DNA of 64,000 nt. Origin: RGIG7213 sp045545665. GTDB taxonomy: Bacteria > Bacillota > Clostridia > Oscillospirales > CAG-272. Numbering within the stretch: the stretch's first letter is position 1; every line of letters begins with the position of its first letter. Location of the stretch: positions 8,152-72,151 of the forward strand of contig JAZQBL010000049.1 in NCBI GenBank assembly GCA_045545665.1, written 5' to 3'. The notes beneath the pieces were generated by a model. That model was not told where the DNA came from, made no database searches, and was given only the letters and a program-made list of their open reading frames with translations. The position numbers were made by a program, and so were the translations under genes. Positions 43,386 through 51,475 of the stretch are shown one piece after another.

Positions 43386-43637
43386 TTACTGTACGAGATG
43401 ACGGAGCGCTTCAAGACACTCAGGGCATATAAGCTTGCCCTTGTAATAAGAAACGCTTTCGGCGTTTCCGCAGAAAATACAAGCGGGAAAATATTTTTTA
43501 AGGATAATCTTGTTGTCTTCTGTGAAGATCTCGACTGCATCCTTCGTGTCGATACCCATTGTTTTTCTGATCTCTATGGGAAGAACTATTCTTCCAAGCT
43601 CGTCAATCTTTCTTACTATACCGGTTGATTTCATCAT
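43386..43637 (-). CDS. AbrB/SpoVT-family transition regulator with zinc-binding tail
   Basis: This 83-residue DNA-binding protein has an N-terminal AbrB swapped-hairpin domain (STGIVRKIDELGRIVLPIEIRKTMGI, EIFTEDNKIILKKY). The C-terminal part has two CxxC pairs (CIFCGNAESV and CPECLEAL), which make a zinc-binding module common in clostridial members. The ATG at 43637 follows GGGGGT by 7 nt. AbrB-family proteins control the change to stationary phase and sporulation. It is divergent from spmA, and the shared region has a perfect 10-bp inverted repeat. Confidence 0.92.
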   Translation of the reverse strand: MMKSTGIVRKIDELGRIVLPIEIRKTMGIDTKDAVEIFTEDNKIILKKYFPACIFCGNAESVSYYKGKLICPECLEALRHLVQ

Positions 43638-43668
43638 AACGTTTACCCCCATTTATGAAATTATATTA

Positions 43669-43742
43669 TGTATCCTATGTTAAAAATATAACAAATTTAA
43701 GCTTTTATTTGAATAGGAAAAAAGAACATAAAATAGGATACA
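43669..43742. promoter_or_regulatory. Perfect 10-bp inverted repeat between abrB-like gene and spmA
   Basis: TGTATCCTAT (43669-43678) and ATAGGATACA (43733-43742) are exact complements 54 bp apart, in a divergent promoter region. A shorter copy AATAGGA lies at 43722-43728, and TATAAT for the minus strand is at 43660-43665. The arms may bind one regulator at both promoters. Confidence 0.55.
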
Positions 43743-43804
43743 AATGAAATAATGGAAATTAATAACACGTATATGTCGTAATTTGTCGAATGGATAGGCT
43801 GTAT

Positions 43805-44377
43805 ATGATAGGAATAATTTTTGCTGTAATGGTACTTTCTTCGCTTGCTTTTGCAATACCGTGCGGAAATGCAAATGCACTTGCAAATGCTGTTTTTGAT
43901 GGTGCATCATCTGCTGTGAGCCTTACTGTAACGCTTATATCCGTAATGTGTCTTTGGTGCGGAATAATGAACGTATTTGAAAAAAAGGGACTTATAAAAA
44001 AGTTTTCACACCTCATCTCACCCATACTGCGTATCGTTTTTCCCGATGCTTACAAAAAGGGACTGTGCGACGAAATATCGCTTAATATAAGTGCAAACGT
44101 GCTGGGCATGGGCAACGCCGCAACACCGTTCGGAATATCGGCGATGAAGCACCTCAACTCTTTAAATCCCACCCCTTTACGCGCAAGCGACGATATGGTA
44201 ATGCTTGCGGTGCTGAATACGGCAAGCGTTGACCTTTTTCCCGCAACCCTTATAGCTTTAAGGCAAAGCGCAGGCGCTGAAACCGTGTACGAAATAATAA
44301 TACCGACTGCTGTAACCTCTTTCATCACCGTCGTATTCGCTGTCGTGATTACAAAAATATTTTCTCGGGTGTTTTAA
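43805..44377 (+). CDS. spmA: Spore maturation protein SpmA
   Basis: SpmA is a membrane protein that, with SpmB, is needed for spore core dehydration. The copy here is about 190 residues and has the nucleoside-transporter-like gate fold with NANALANAVFDGASSAVSLTVTL, CLWCGIMNVFEKKGL and ISANVLGMGNAATPFGISAMKHL. The ATG at 43805 is preferred because GGATAGG lies 6 nt upstream; another in-frame ATG 15 nt earlier lacks a site. Its stop overlaps the spmB start by one base. Confidence 0.93.
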   Translation: MIGIIFAVMVLSSLAFAIPCGNANALANAVFDGASSAVSLTVTLISVMCLWCGIMNVFEKKGLIKKFSHLISPILRIVFPDAYKKGLCDEISLNISANVLGMGNAATPFGISAMKHLNSLNPTPLRASDDMVMLAVLNTASVDLFPATLIALRQSAGAETVYEIIIPTAVTSFITVVFAVVITKIFSRVF

Positions 44378-44895
44378 TGGAGCTTTTTTCATATCTTGTT
44401 ATCCCCGTACTTCTTTCTGTTATGGGAATAATTTTTCTGTTTGATAAAAACGCATACGATGATTTTGTAAAGGGAGCACAAAATGGCTTGAAAACCGCCA
44501 TATCACTTCTGCCGTCTTTTATTTTGCTGCTGATAGGAATAGGGATGTTTACATCCTCGGGTGCTGTTGATATCATATGCTCGTTTGTTTCTCCCGTACT
44601 TGAAAAACTCGGAGTCCCGAAGGAAATAACACCGTTGCTTATTTTACGCCCCGTATCCGGTTCAGGTTCACTTGCTATGGCAAACGAGCTGTTCGGTAAG
44701 TATTCACCAGACAGCTTTGCTTGCCTTGCGGCATCGGTTATTATGGGTTCCTCAGATACGCTTGTGTACGTTTTATCCGTTTATTTTTCATCGGCAGGCG
44801 TTAAAAAAACACGGCACGCTTTTTTGTGTGCATTTTTGACGATGGTATTTTGTATATTTCTTTCCTGCTTTGTATGCCGTATATTTTTTTCATAA
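44377..44895 (+). CDS. spmB: Spore maturation protein SpmB
   Basis: SpmB is the partner of SpmA, in the same membrane family. It has 172 residues and motifs VKGAQNGLKTAISLLPSFILLLIGIGMF and LLILRPVSGSGSLAMANELFGKY, with SVIMGSSDTLVYVLSVYF near the end. Direct coupling to spmA (TAATG) is the conserved arrangement. A small gene follows 33 bp downstream. Confidence 0.94.
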   Translation: MELFSYLVIPVLLSVMGIIFLFDKNAYDDFVKGAQNGLKTAISLLPSFILLLIGIGMFTSSGAVDIICSFVSPVLEKLGVPKEITPLLILRPVSGSGSLAMANELFGKYSPDSFACLAASVIMGSSDTLVYVLSVYFSSAGVKKTRHAFLCAFLTMVFCIFLSCFVCRIFFS

Positions 44896-44928
44896 CGGCA
44901 AATGATAACAATGGAAAGGACGGTTTAT

Positions 44929-45069
44929 ATGAAAAATAATAAAAAAGTGAAAAAAGTGATACAAGCATATAAAAGCGCAGGGGATAAAACGGATCCCGAC
45001 GGCTCTTATACGGGTATTCGCCGTGATGATACCGAGGCACGTCCCGTGCAGGATGCGGACGATCTTTGA
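44929..45069 (+). CDS. Small hydrophilic protein of 46 residues
   Basis: This short gene has AAAGGA 8 nt before its ATG. The protein is basic at the start (MKNNKKVKKVIQAYK) and acidic at the end, with TDPDGSYTG and the last residues PVQDADDL. To my knowledge, short clostridial proteins with this DPxGSYTG...PVQDADDL pattern occur repeatedly and are unannotated, which favours a real gene; this is recollection and not a search. It follows spmB and its stop is 1 bp from the end of the convergent sigG fragment. The function is unknown. Confidence 0.7.
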   Translation: MKNNKKVKKVIQAYKSAGDKTDPDGSYTGIRRDDTEARPVQDADDL

Positions 45070-45070
45070 A

Positions 45071-45565
45071 TCATAAAGATTTTTTTATCTTTTCGAGTGC
45101 CGCTTTTTCTATTCTCGATACCTGCGCCTGGCTTATTCCTATTTCGTCGGCGATCTCCATCTGAGTTTTGCCGTTGAAAAAACGAAGATCGACAACTGAA
45201 CGTTCACGCACGTTCAGTTTTTTTAATGCTTCTATAAGTGCAAGATTTTCTATCCAGGCGCCTTCTGTGCAATTTTCATCCCTTATCTGATCCATTATGC
45301 ACATTCCTTCACCGTCGGCGTCGGAAAATATCGGATCGTACATAGAAATGGGATCTGATATAGCTTCAAGCGCGTTTGACACATCGCTTTCTTTTTCTCC
45401 GAGGTGGGAGGCAATTTGTGATATGGTCGGCTCGCACACGTTTTTTTTAGTAAGCTCGTCACGTGCAACGAGCGCTTTGTACGCAAGATCCCTCACGCTT
45501 CTGCTCACTCTTACGGCGTTGTTATCACGCAAATACCGCCTTATTTCACCTATTATCATCGGCAC
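45071..45565 (-). pseudogene. sigG: 5'-truncated sigma-G gene: C-terminal half only
   Basis: The frame encodes the C-terminal part of the forespore sigma factor SigG. It begins exactly inside the family sequence VPMIIGEIRRYLRDNN at the region 2.4/3 boundary. The match then continues through VSRSVRDLAYKAL (region 3) and RFFNGKTQMEIADEIGISQAQVSRIEKAAL (region 4.2). Full SigG has about 255 residues; about 100 N-terminal residues, with core-binding region 2 and -10 recognition, are missing. Upstream the frame stays open through the terminator of the next gene with no ATG until a TGA, and no ribosome site precedes the GTG or ATG candidates. The missing half is not in the adjacent DNA. It may be a broken gene, half of a gene joined by rearrangement, or an assembly join. 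Confidence 0.82.
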
Positions 45566-45581
45566 GATCGTTACAAAGAAA

Positions 45582-45614
45582 AATAAAAAAACACCGACGG
45601 ATCTCTCCGTCGGT
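45582..45614 (-). terminator. Terminator of the first DHHW lipoprotein gene
   Basis: On the minus strand ACCGACGG-AGAGAT-CCGTCGGT is followed by GTTTTTTTATTTTT. It directly abuts the truncated sigG frame. Confidence 0.92.
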
Positions 45615-45618
45615 ACTG

Positions 45619-46941
45619 TTATTCACTTAAAAGCAGTTTTTCCGTTGTTCTTTCGCTGATTAGCTGTATCACGTAATCGGGAGTTTTTTCCTCTACTATA
45701 TCGTAATCAAGTGCATACGTCCATATCGGTTGACACGTGAGGGATGAAAAATGCTCGGCAATAAACTGTATTGCATTAAGACCGTACGAATCAAAGATGA
45801 ATATCCCTCGGGGAAGAGAAGGATCGTCTATTTCGGTCGTAGATGTTTTATCGTCAAAGAACTCGTTTGTGAAATTCCAGATGTACGCCTCCTCCTTTTT
45901 TGCCTTGTCGTAAGGAGAAAGGGGAGTGTATCTGCTCATAAGAAACGGTGCATTTTCAAATACGCCCATATTTTCAATATCGGCATACGTCATCATATCG
46001 GTGTAATTCAAGGTGACGTTTTTGATATCGTAATCCGAAAGCGGATGCGCCGAGGCGTTCGGGAATTTCTTTGCAACAACGTTCATTATTTCAGCATACG
46101 CATAGTATGCACCAAGCTCTGTCCAGTGTGTGTCGAGGTTATAATATATTTTTTCATCCTTGTGGGAAGATAAAATATCCGTCATATCGATAACGGTAAC
46201 ACCGTCAATACCGCTTAATGCTTCTTTTGCCTGCTTGATGGAAGAATTATCCGAAACGATGTTTTCTTTCATTTCATCCGGCAAGCCTTCGCTGTATATT
46301 GCAGTTGAATTTGGAACGATAACGTAAATTATCTCAACGTCTTTACCTGATTTTTCTTTTGCCTTTTGTACACGTTTTTTTGCAAGACTTTTTATAAGCA
46401 GAAGCTCGTTTTCATTAAAGAGATTGGTGTGATAAAGATCGCCGAGATCCGAATTCTGGCATATTCTGGAGTCGTTTGTTATAAATATCTCTCTGTTTTT
46501 TGCACCTCGGATGTATTTTGCATCGACACGTGCGGCGTCGCTTTCATCCTTGCCCGACACGGTTGCCGTAACTGAAAGCGTATCCGATCTTCGGTCTTCC
46601 AGAGTAACTGCAAAAACGAAGCTTCCACCGTCGGAGGTTATGTCAAAGGGTTCGGTATATTCGCCTTTTACGCTTATTACAGAGGATTCTTCGCACGCAC
46701 CCGCCACGAGAACGACGTCACTTTCTATATTCTTCGTGACTATAATGAGCGGCGGCGACGTTACCTCGTCTGACGTCGGTGCAACGGTCGTCGGTGTAAA
46801 AACGGTTTCATTATCCGTTATACTGTCAGAAGTGCTGTACGACGTGCCCGAAAGCTCTGTATTTTCGTTACTTGTATCGGCGGTACAGGAAGACGTTGTA
46901 ATTGCAGCGAATACAAGCAACGCCGAAAGAATTTTTTTCAT
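45619..46941 (-). CDS. DHHW/AlgJ-like SGNH-fold lipoprotein (first copy)
   Basis: This 440-residue exported lipoprotein has a lipobox TTSSC near residue 19, a Ser/Thr-rich linker, a beta domain and then an SGNH-like domain of the DHHW/AlgJ/AlgX kind (about 145-435). The signature YYNLDTHWTELGAYYAYAEIM near 270 has the Asp-x-His pair, and FIFDSYGLNAI near 385 supplies the Ser. AlgJ/AlgX members O-acetylate polysaccharides and depend on an MBOAT partner, which is absent here. A second copy lies at 51.5-53 kb. It starts 8 bp after the RNase J gene, so it is probably co-transcribed with it. Confidence 0.82.
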   Translation of the reverse strand: MKKILSALLVFAAITTSSCTADTSNENTELSGTSYSTSDSITDNETVFTPTTVAPTSDEVTSPPLIIVTKNIESDVVLVAGACEESSVISVKGEYTEPFDITSDGGSFVFAVTLEDRRSDTLSVTATVSGKDESDAARVDAKYIRGAKNREIFITNDSRICQNSDLGDLYHTNLFNENELLLIKSLAKKRVQKAKEKSGKDVEIIYVIVPNSTAIYSEGLPDEMKENIVSDNSSIKQAKEALSGIDGVTVIDMTDILSSHKDEKIYYNLDTHWTELGAYYAYAEIMNVVAKKFPNASAHPLSDYDIKNVTLNYTDMMTYADIENMGVFENAPFLMSRYTPLSPYDKAKKEEAYIWNFTNEFFDDKTSTTEIDDPSLPRGIFIFDSYGLNAIQFIAEHFSSLTCQPIWTYALDYDIVEEKTPDYVIQLISERTTEKLLLSE

Positions 46942-46948
46942 ATTTATA

Positions 46949-48634
46949 TTATATGTTCATTATTATGGGAAGTATCATCGGTCTGCGCTTCGTTTTCTGA
47001 TATACGTATTTTGCAAGATCGTCTTTTATTTTGTTTTTGATCTGTGCAAAATCGGAAATACCGTTTTCGAAACAAGCTTCAAGAACGTAGAATGCACTTT
47101 CCTTAAGCTCATCCATAAGCTCTTCGGATTCTCTTACGTATACAAAGCCGCGTGAAACGATGTCAGGCCCTGCTATAACAAGCTGTTCTTCCATCTGAAG
47201 CGTCATTACAACGATTATTATGCCGTCTTCTGCCAGATGGCGTCTGTCACGAAGTACGATGCTTCCGACATCTCCGACGCCGTATCCGTCAACAAGTATC
47301 TTTCCGGAAGGAACGGTGCCGTTGAAGCGTGCGCCTTCTTCATCAATTTCAAGAACCTTGCCTATTTCGGATAAAAAGATGTTTTCTTCTTTTTCGCCCA
47401 TCTGCATTGCAAGCTCTTTGTGGTTTACAAGATGGCGGTATTCACCGTGTATCGGCATAAAATATTTAGGACGTGTAAGTGCGTGCATCGTTTTAAGCTC
47501 TTCTCTGCAAGCGTGGCCCGAAACGTGAACGTCTGCAACGGCATCGTGAAGGACCGTTACACCCTTTTTAAACAGCTCGTTTATTATTTTGTTTACGAAT
47601 TTTTCGTTACCGGGAATAGCATTTGCGGATATGATAACGACGTCGTTTTCGTTAAGCTCCACTTTATCGTGTTCGGAAAACGCCATACGGTAAAGGGCTG
47701 ACATAGGCTCGCCCTGGCTTCCCGTAGATACGATGGTAAGCTGTTCGGGCTTATATTTCTTGATCTCCGAAATATCTATAAGCGTACCTTCCTCGGCGTG
47801 CATATATCCCAGACGGATGGCAACGTTTACGACGTTTACCATGCTTCTGCCCGTTATCGCAACCTTGCGTCCGTATTTTTCGGCAGCGTAGATTATCTGC
47901 TGAACACGGTGTACATTTGAGGAAAACGTAGCGATAGTTATGCGTTTGTCAGCGTGTCTGAAAAATATGTTGTCAAGCGATGCGCCGACTTTTCTTTCGG
48001 AAGGAGTATATCCGGGACGTTCCGCATTTGTGGATTCGCACATAAGAAGGAGAACGCCTTCGTTTCCAAGCTCACCCAAACGTGTAAGGTTCATCATCTT
48101 GCTTTCGATGGGGGTGAGGTCTATTTTGAAGTCACCGGAATGGATTATAGTTCCGAGAGGTGTCTTTATCGCAAGGCACGCCGCATCGGCTATTGAGTGG
48201 TTTACGTTTATAAATTCAACGCTGAAGGCTGTGCCGAGTTTTATCGTATCACCCGTGTTTACCGAAATGAGTTCGGGAATTATATCAAACGTGTGTTCGG
48301 AAAGCTTCTTTTCCAAAATTCCTATCGTAAGCGGTGTTCCGTATACGGGAGGAGATATCTGTTTTAAAATGTAGGGAAGTGCGCCTATGTGGTCTTCGTG
48401 TCCGTGCGTCAGAACGATTCCCGTGATTTTTTCGTAATTTTTTTCGAGGTAAGTTATATCGGGGATGACAAGATCGACACCCGGCATATCTTCTTCGGGA
48501 AATCCGAGTCCGCAGTCTACTATCATCATTTCATCGCCGTATTCTATAACGGCGAGATTTTTGCCTATTTCATAAAGACCTCCGAGCATCATAACTCTGA
48601 GTTTTTCTGTATTTTTATTTTTTCTTTTTGACAT
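46949..48634 (-). CDS. rnj: Ribonuclease J
   Basis: RNase J is an exo- and endoribonuclease that matures and decays RNA in Firmicutes. It has 561 residues, the usual size. The metallo-beta-lactamase core has LTHGHEDHIGALP (HxHxDH) near residue 77, SGDFKIDLTP near 165, then beta-CASP motifs TFSSNVHRVQQI and the C-terminal HVSGHACREEL and MPIHGEYRHL. It starts with a lysine-rich stretch. AAAGGAG lies upstream of the ATG. Confidence 0.96.
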   Translation of the reverse strand: MSKRKNKNTEKLRVMMLGGLYEIGKNLAVIEYGDEMMIVDCGLGFPEEDMPGVDLVIPDITYLEKNYEKITGIVLTHGHEDHIGALPYILKQISPPVYGTPLTIGILEKKLSEHTFDIIPELISVNTGDTIKLGTAFSVEFINVNHSIADAACLAIKTPLGTIIHSGDFKIDLTPIESKMMNLTRLGELGNEGVLLLMCESTNAERPGYTPSERKVGASLDNIFFRHADKRITIATFSSNVHRVQQIIYAAEKYGRKVAITGRSMVNVVNVAIRLGYMHAEEGTLIDISEIKKYKPEQLTIVSTGSQGEPMSALYRMAFSEHDKVELNENDVVIISANAIPGNEKFVNKIINELFKKGVTVLHDAVADVHVSGHACREELKTMHALTRPKYFMPIHGEYRHLVNHKELAMQMGEKEENIFLSEIGKVLEIDEEGARFNGTVPSGKILVDGYGVGDVGSIVLRDRRHLAEDGIIIVVMTLQMEEQLVIAGPDIVSRGFVYVRESEELMDELKESAFYVLEACFENGISDFAQIKNKIKDDLAKYVYQKTKRRPMILPIIMNI

Positions 48635-48761
48635 TATTTCTCCTTTGTTCCAATTAATGTAAATTTATTGCGCGCAAAAAGGTATGTAACACCGACCGGG
48701 AAAAAATACGTTTCTCGGCGGCATATATTGATTTTTATCACGAACACATTAAGTTACAGCT

Positions 48762-48770
48762 ATTATATCA
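48762..48770 (-). promoter_or_regulatory. Extended -10 promoter element for the RNase J gene
   Basis: On the minus strand the sequence is TGATATAAT, a perfect extended -10. No clear -35 is seen. The leader would be about 120 nt, and RNase J leaders are often autoregulated, though no motif is visible here. Confidence 0.5.
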
Positions 48771-48810
48771 CGTGTATATAGAATAATACCCCGATTTTTA
48801 TAAACATTTT

Positions 48811-51042
48811 TTAAATATTGAGCTTTTTGATTATTTCCCCGACGATATCACGCGCGGCGCTTGCCGTATAAGCTTCGGTGATTATTCTGAATCCTCCGTC
48901 GTCGGAGCCTACAGTCGATACGGCACTCGGATTTTTTACTATTACACCGTCACCGTATATGCGCTGTGCTGCAATATTTTCTTCGTAAAGACTCGAAAGA
49001 GACGATGCACGTTTTTCTTTCGGTACTTTTATTCTGTCCTCACGTACGAAAAACGGCCTTATCATACTTTCAGCCGATATTAAAGAAAGTGATCTGTTGT
49101 GCAAGATCGACAACAGCTTTACTGCCGCACAGAGAGGGTCGGAATTATACATATTTGAATAAAAATTTTCACGTATCTCATTATCTTCACGAAGCTCCGA
49201 AAAAGGACTTTCAAGATAATATCCGTATTTTATGCCTCGGCTTTTTGCTATCTCCTCGTATATCGGAATATCGTAATATGAAAGGGAAAGAGTACCTAAC
49301 TTTTCTTTGTCTTCAAGTGCGGTTATCATAGCACGTACGTGATATTTGTCGGTCGTATGAAGCTTTCCGTCTTTGTTTTGGCTTACCTTCAGTGAATCGC
49401 CGTTTTCATCTATATCGACACAGAAATATTCATCGCTGTCGGGAGAAGTATATTCGTACACCTCCGCACCGAGAGAGGAAAGAACGTCACCGAGAAAACG
49501 CGCGCACCTCGTGTGAGATATTATTATTTTCATTCCTTGAAGATCTCCGCCTTCTTTTCTTAGGGCGCACTTGTAAAGCTCATCTGCACCGTTTACGTAT
49601 TCCGTTTCAAATATATCGGACGGGGTGGGAAAATCTCTTGAGAAAAAGAGATCTTCTATCTGACCTTCAAGCTTTCCTTTTATTTTTAGCCCGTCTTTGT
49701 CACGGAAAATTATACGTATATCCGAATCACTTGAATCCCTTTTTATAAAAACCGTAACGTCGAGCTTGTAGTACTTGTTTATATAGTTTGCCATACTGTA
49801 AAATCCCGCACCGAAATTCATACATTTTCCGCCGCAGCATTTTACACCGCAGGTGAATATTTCAGCTGCATTTGATGAAACGACACCGCCGTCGTGCATG
49901 ATACCCACTTTTTTTACAAGGCTTCCCAAAGCCATGCCGACAGCGCATATTCCGTCTGCCCCAATAGATGAATAAAAATTGCAGGATATTCCGTCAACAC
50001 CGAAAAGACTGCCTTTTTTAATAATATTTCTCATTATTTTTTCTCCTGTTACCGTTTGCCCTGTCGGAATTACTGTGTTTTCGCAAAGCGTTATACCGCG
50101 TTTGATGATGCTGTCGGCGCCTATTACGCACCCGTCGGGTATCCGCACGCCGTCTTCAATTATGACACCTTTGCATACCGTGCTTGAAGTTATGCTTACC
50201 CCTGCACCGATTTTGACGTTGTCATGTATAACGCTTTTGCAAATGCTTGTATTTTCACCGACAGAAACACTGTCCGTTATTACACTTCCGTATATTCCGT
50301 GATATTGCGGAAGATAGACACCCAAAGAGTATTTTCCTTCAAGTGCTTCGATATTGCATTTTCTGTATTCTTCAAGATTTCCGATATCACACCAATTTCC
50401 GCAGGCGTTATATGAAAACAGACGTTTTCCTTCCTGTAACAGCTTTGGAAAAAGATCTCGGCTGAAATCAAATACCGTGTTATCGGGAACGTATTTCAGT
50501 ATTTCCTTTTTTATGACGTATATTCCCGTGTTTATTTTGTCTGAAAAAATTTCACCTGCAGAAGGCTTTTCGGCAAATTTTACGATCTTCCCGGAACTAT
50601 CCGACAGCACGATACCGTACAGCGAAGGAAACGGAGTCTTTGCACATACAATAGTTATATCGGCATTGTTTTTTCTGTGAAAATCATATATTTCGTTAAG
50701 GTCGTAATCCCATATTCCGTCACCCGATACCACGATAAATTCATCACTTAAATAATCTTCGCACGCCTTTACGCCGCCTGCCGTTCCCAAAGGCACGTCT
50801 TCTGTGTAATACTTTAAATTTACACCGGCATAGCAGTCGGAAAAAGTATTTTTTATCATATCGGGCATATATTTAAGCGTCACGGCGGCATCGTTTATTC
50901 CGTATTTGCAAAGATTTCTGATGATGTGCGCCATTACAGGCTCATTTAAGACAGGCACCAACGGCTTCGGCATAATGTCAGTTATAGGTTTTAAACGTGT
51001 ACCGAATCCTCCTGCCATAATTACAGCTTTTATTCCGTTCAT
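48811..51042 (-). CDS. Sugar nucleotidyltransferase / left-handed beta-helix / degenerate phosphomannomutase fusion
   Basis: The 743-residue protein has three parts. The nucleotidyltransferase (1-235) has AVIMAGGFGTRLKPITD, PKPLVPVLNEPVM, the substrate Asp in VVSGDGIWD, and NTGIYVIKK. A left-handed beta-helix follows (about 245-340: hexapeptides such as GENTSICKSVIHDNVKIGAG). The rest (about 345-743) has the layout of a phosphomannomutase-like protein. Its active-site serine loop SHNP is not present; the equivalent place reads FIKRDSSDSD, and the metal loop DxDxDR is DIDENGDSL. The nucleotidyltransferase is likely active on a sugar-1-phosphate, such as mannose- or glucose-1-phosphate, but the mutase domain is probably regulatory or dead. 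It may supply sugar nucleotides for the polysaccharide genes nearby. Confidence 0.85.
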   Translation of the reverse strand: MNGIKAVIMAGGFGTRLKPITDIMPKPLVPVLNEPVMAHIIRNLCKYGINDAAVTLKYMPDMIKNTFSDCYAGVNLKYYTEDVPLGTAGGVKACEDYLSDEFIVVSGDGIWDYDLNEIYDFHRKNNADITIVCAKTPFPSLYGIVLSDSSGKIVKFAEKPSAGEIFSDKINTGIYVIKKEILKYVPDNTVFDFSRDLFPKLLQEGKRLFSYNACGNWCDIGNLEEYRKCNIEALEGKYSLGVYLPQYHGIYGSVITDSVSVGENTSICKSVIHDNVKIGAGVSITSSTVCKGVIIEDGVRIPDGCVIGADSIIKRGITLCENTVIPTGQTVTGEKIMRNIIKKGSLFGVDGISCNFYSSIGADGICAVGMALGSLVKKVGIMHDGGVVSSNAAEIFTCGVKCCGGKCMNFGAGFYSMANYINKYYKLDVTVFIKRDSSDSDIRIIFRDKDGLKIKGKLEGQIEDLFFSRDFPTPSDIFETEYVNGADELYKCALRKEGGDLQGMKIIISHTRCARFLGDVLSSLGAEVYEYTSPDSDEYFCVDIDENGDSLKVSQNKDGKLHTTDKYHVRAMITALEDKEKLGTLSLSYYDIPIYEEIAKSRGIKYGYYLESPFSELREDNEIRENFYSNMYNSDPLCAAVKLLSILHNRSLSLISAESMIRPFFVREDRIKVPKEKRASSLSSLYEENIAAQRIYGDGVIVKNPSAVSTVGSDDGGFRIITEAYTASAARDIVGEIIKKLNI

Positions 51043-51174
51043 ATTATATGAATACCTTTCTGTTAAGTTCGGGTTTATATTGCACCAAACAAAGGTAATT
51101 TATTCAAAAAAAGACTGTGAGTGAATAAAAATGCCGTTTATGACTACAATTTTCTAAAAAAAGGAGAAACGTTT

Positions 51175-51462
51175 ATGGTGAGGGGTACACAAAGAAAAGT
51201 GATAGTTGTAAAGGACACGAAAAGCGGAATATTCGACGAGGCGTATTTTATAGTAAAAAACAGCGCAGACAGCGCACATCTTACAACGTCCGATATGGTC
51301 TCGGAAGCCGACAGAATAATATCAAGTTGCGCTTTGGGCGGATATACAAACGAAAAAAAAGAGTCCGAGAAATATCTCAGACCCTTGTGGTTTTTTGTTG
51401 GCGTTTTGTGTTGCGACGTGTTTTTATCGGCAGTCCTTGCCCTCGTTTCGTTTTATTTGTAA
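51175..51462 (+). CDS. Small membrane-tail protein of unknown function
   Basis: This 95-residue protein has a basic N-terminal domain (VRGTQRKVIVVKDTKSGIFDEAYFIVKN) and one C-terminal transmembrane helix (about 70-93), so its soluble part is in the cytoplasm. Widespread clostridial small proteins share the N-terminal pattern and have no known role. The ATG follows AAGGAG by 8 nt; an in-frame GTG 54 nt earlier has no site. It is divergent from the nucleotidyltransferase fusion gene and convergent with the second DHHW gene, 13 bp away. Confidence 0.75.
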   Translation: MVRGTQRKVIVVKDTKSGIFDEAYFIVKNSADSAHLTTSDMVSEADRIISSCALGGYTNEKKESEKYLRPLWFFVGVLCCDVFLSAVLALVSFYL

Positions 51463-51475
51463 AGTATATCTGATG

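Noticed and set aside
44543..44893. Possible extra gene on the minus strand across spmB
   Set aside because: spmB is well supported on the plus strand; the minus frame has no ribosome site and no domain.
51463..51475. A terminator between the convergent small membrane-tail and DHHW genes
   Set aside because: The 13-bp gap has no hairpin; an imperfect stem in the plus gene has mismatches and lies in coding sequence.
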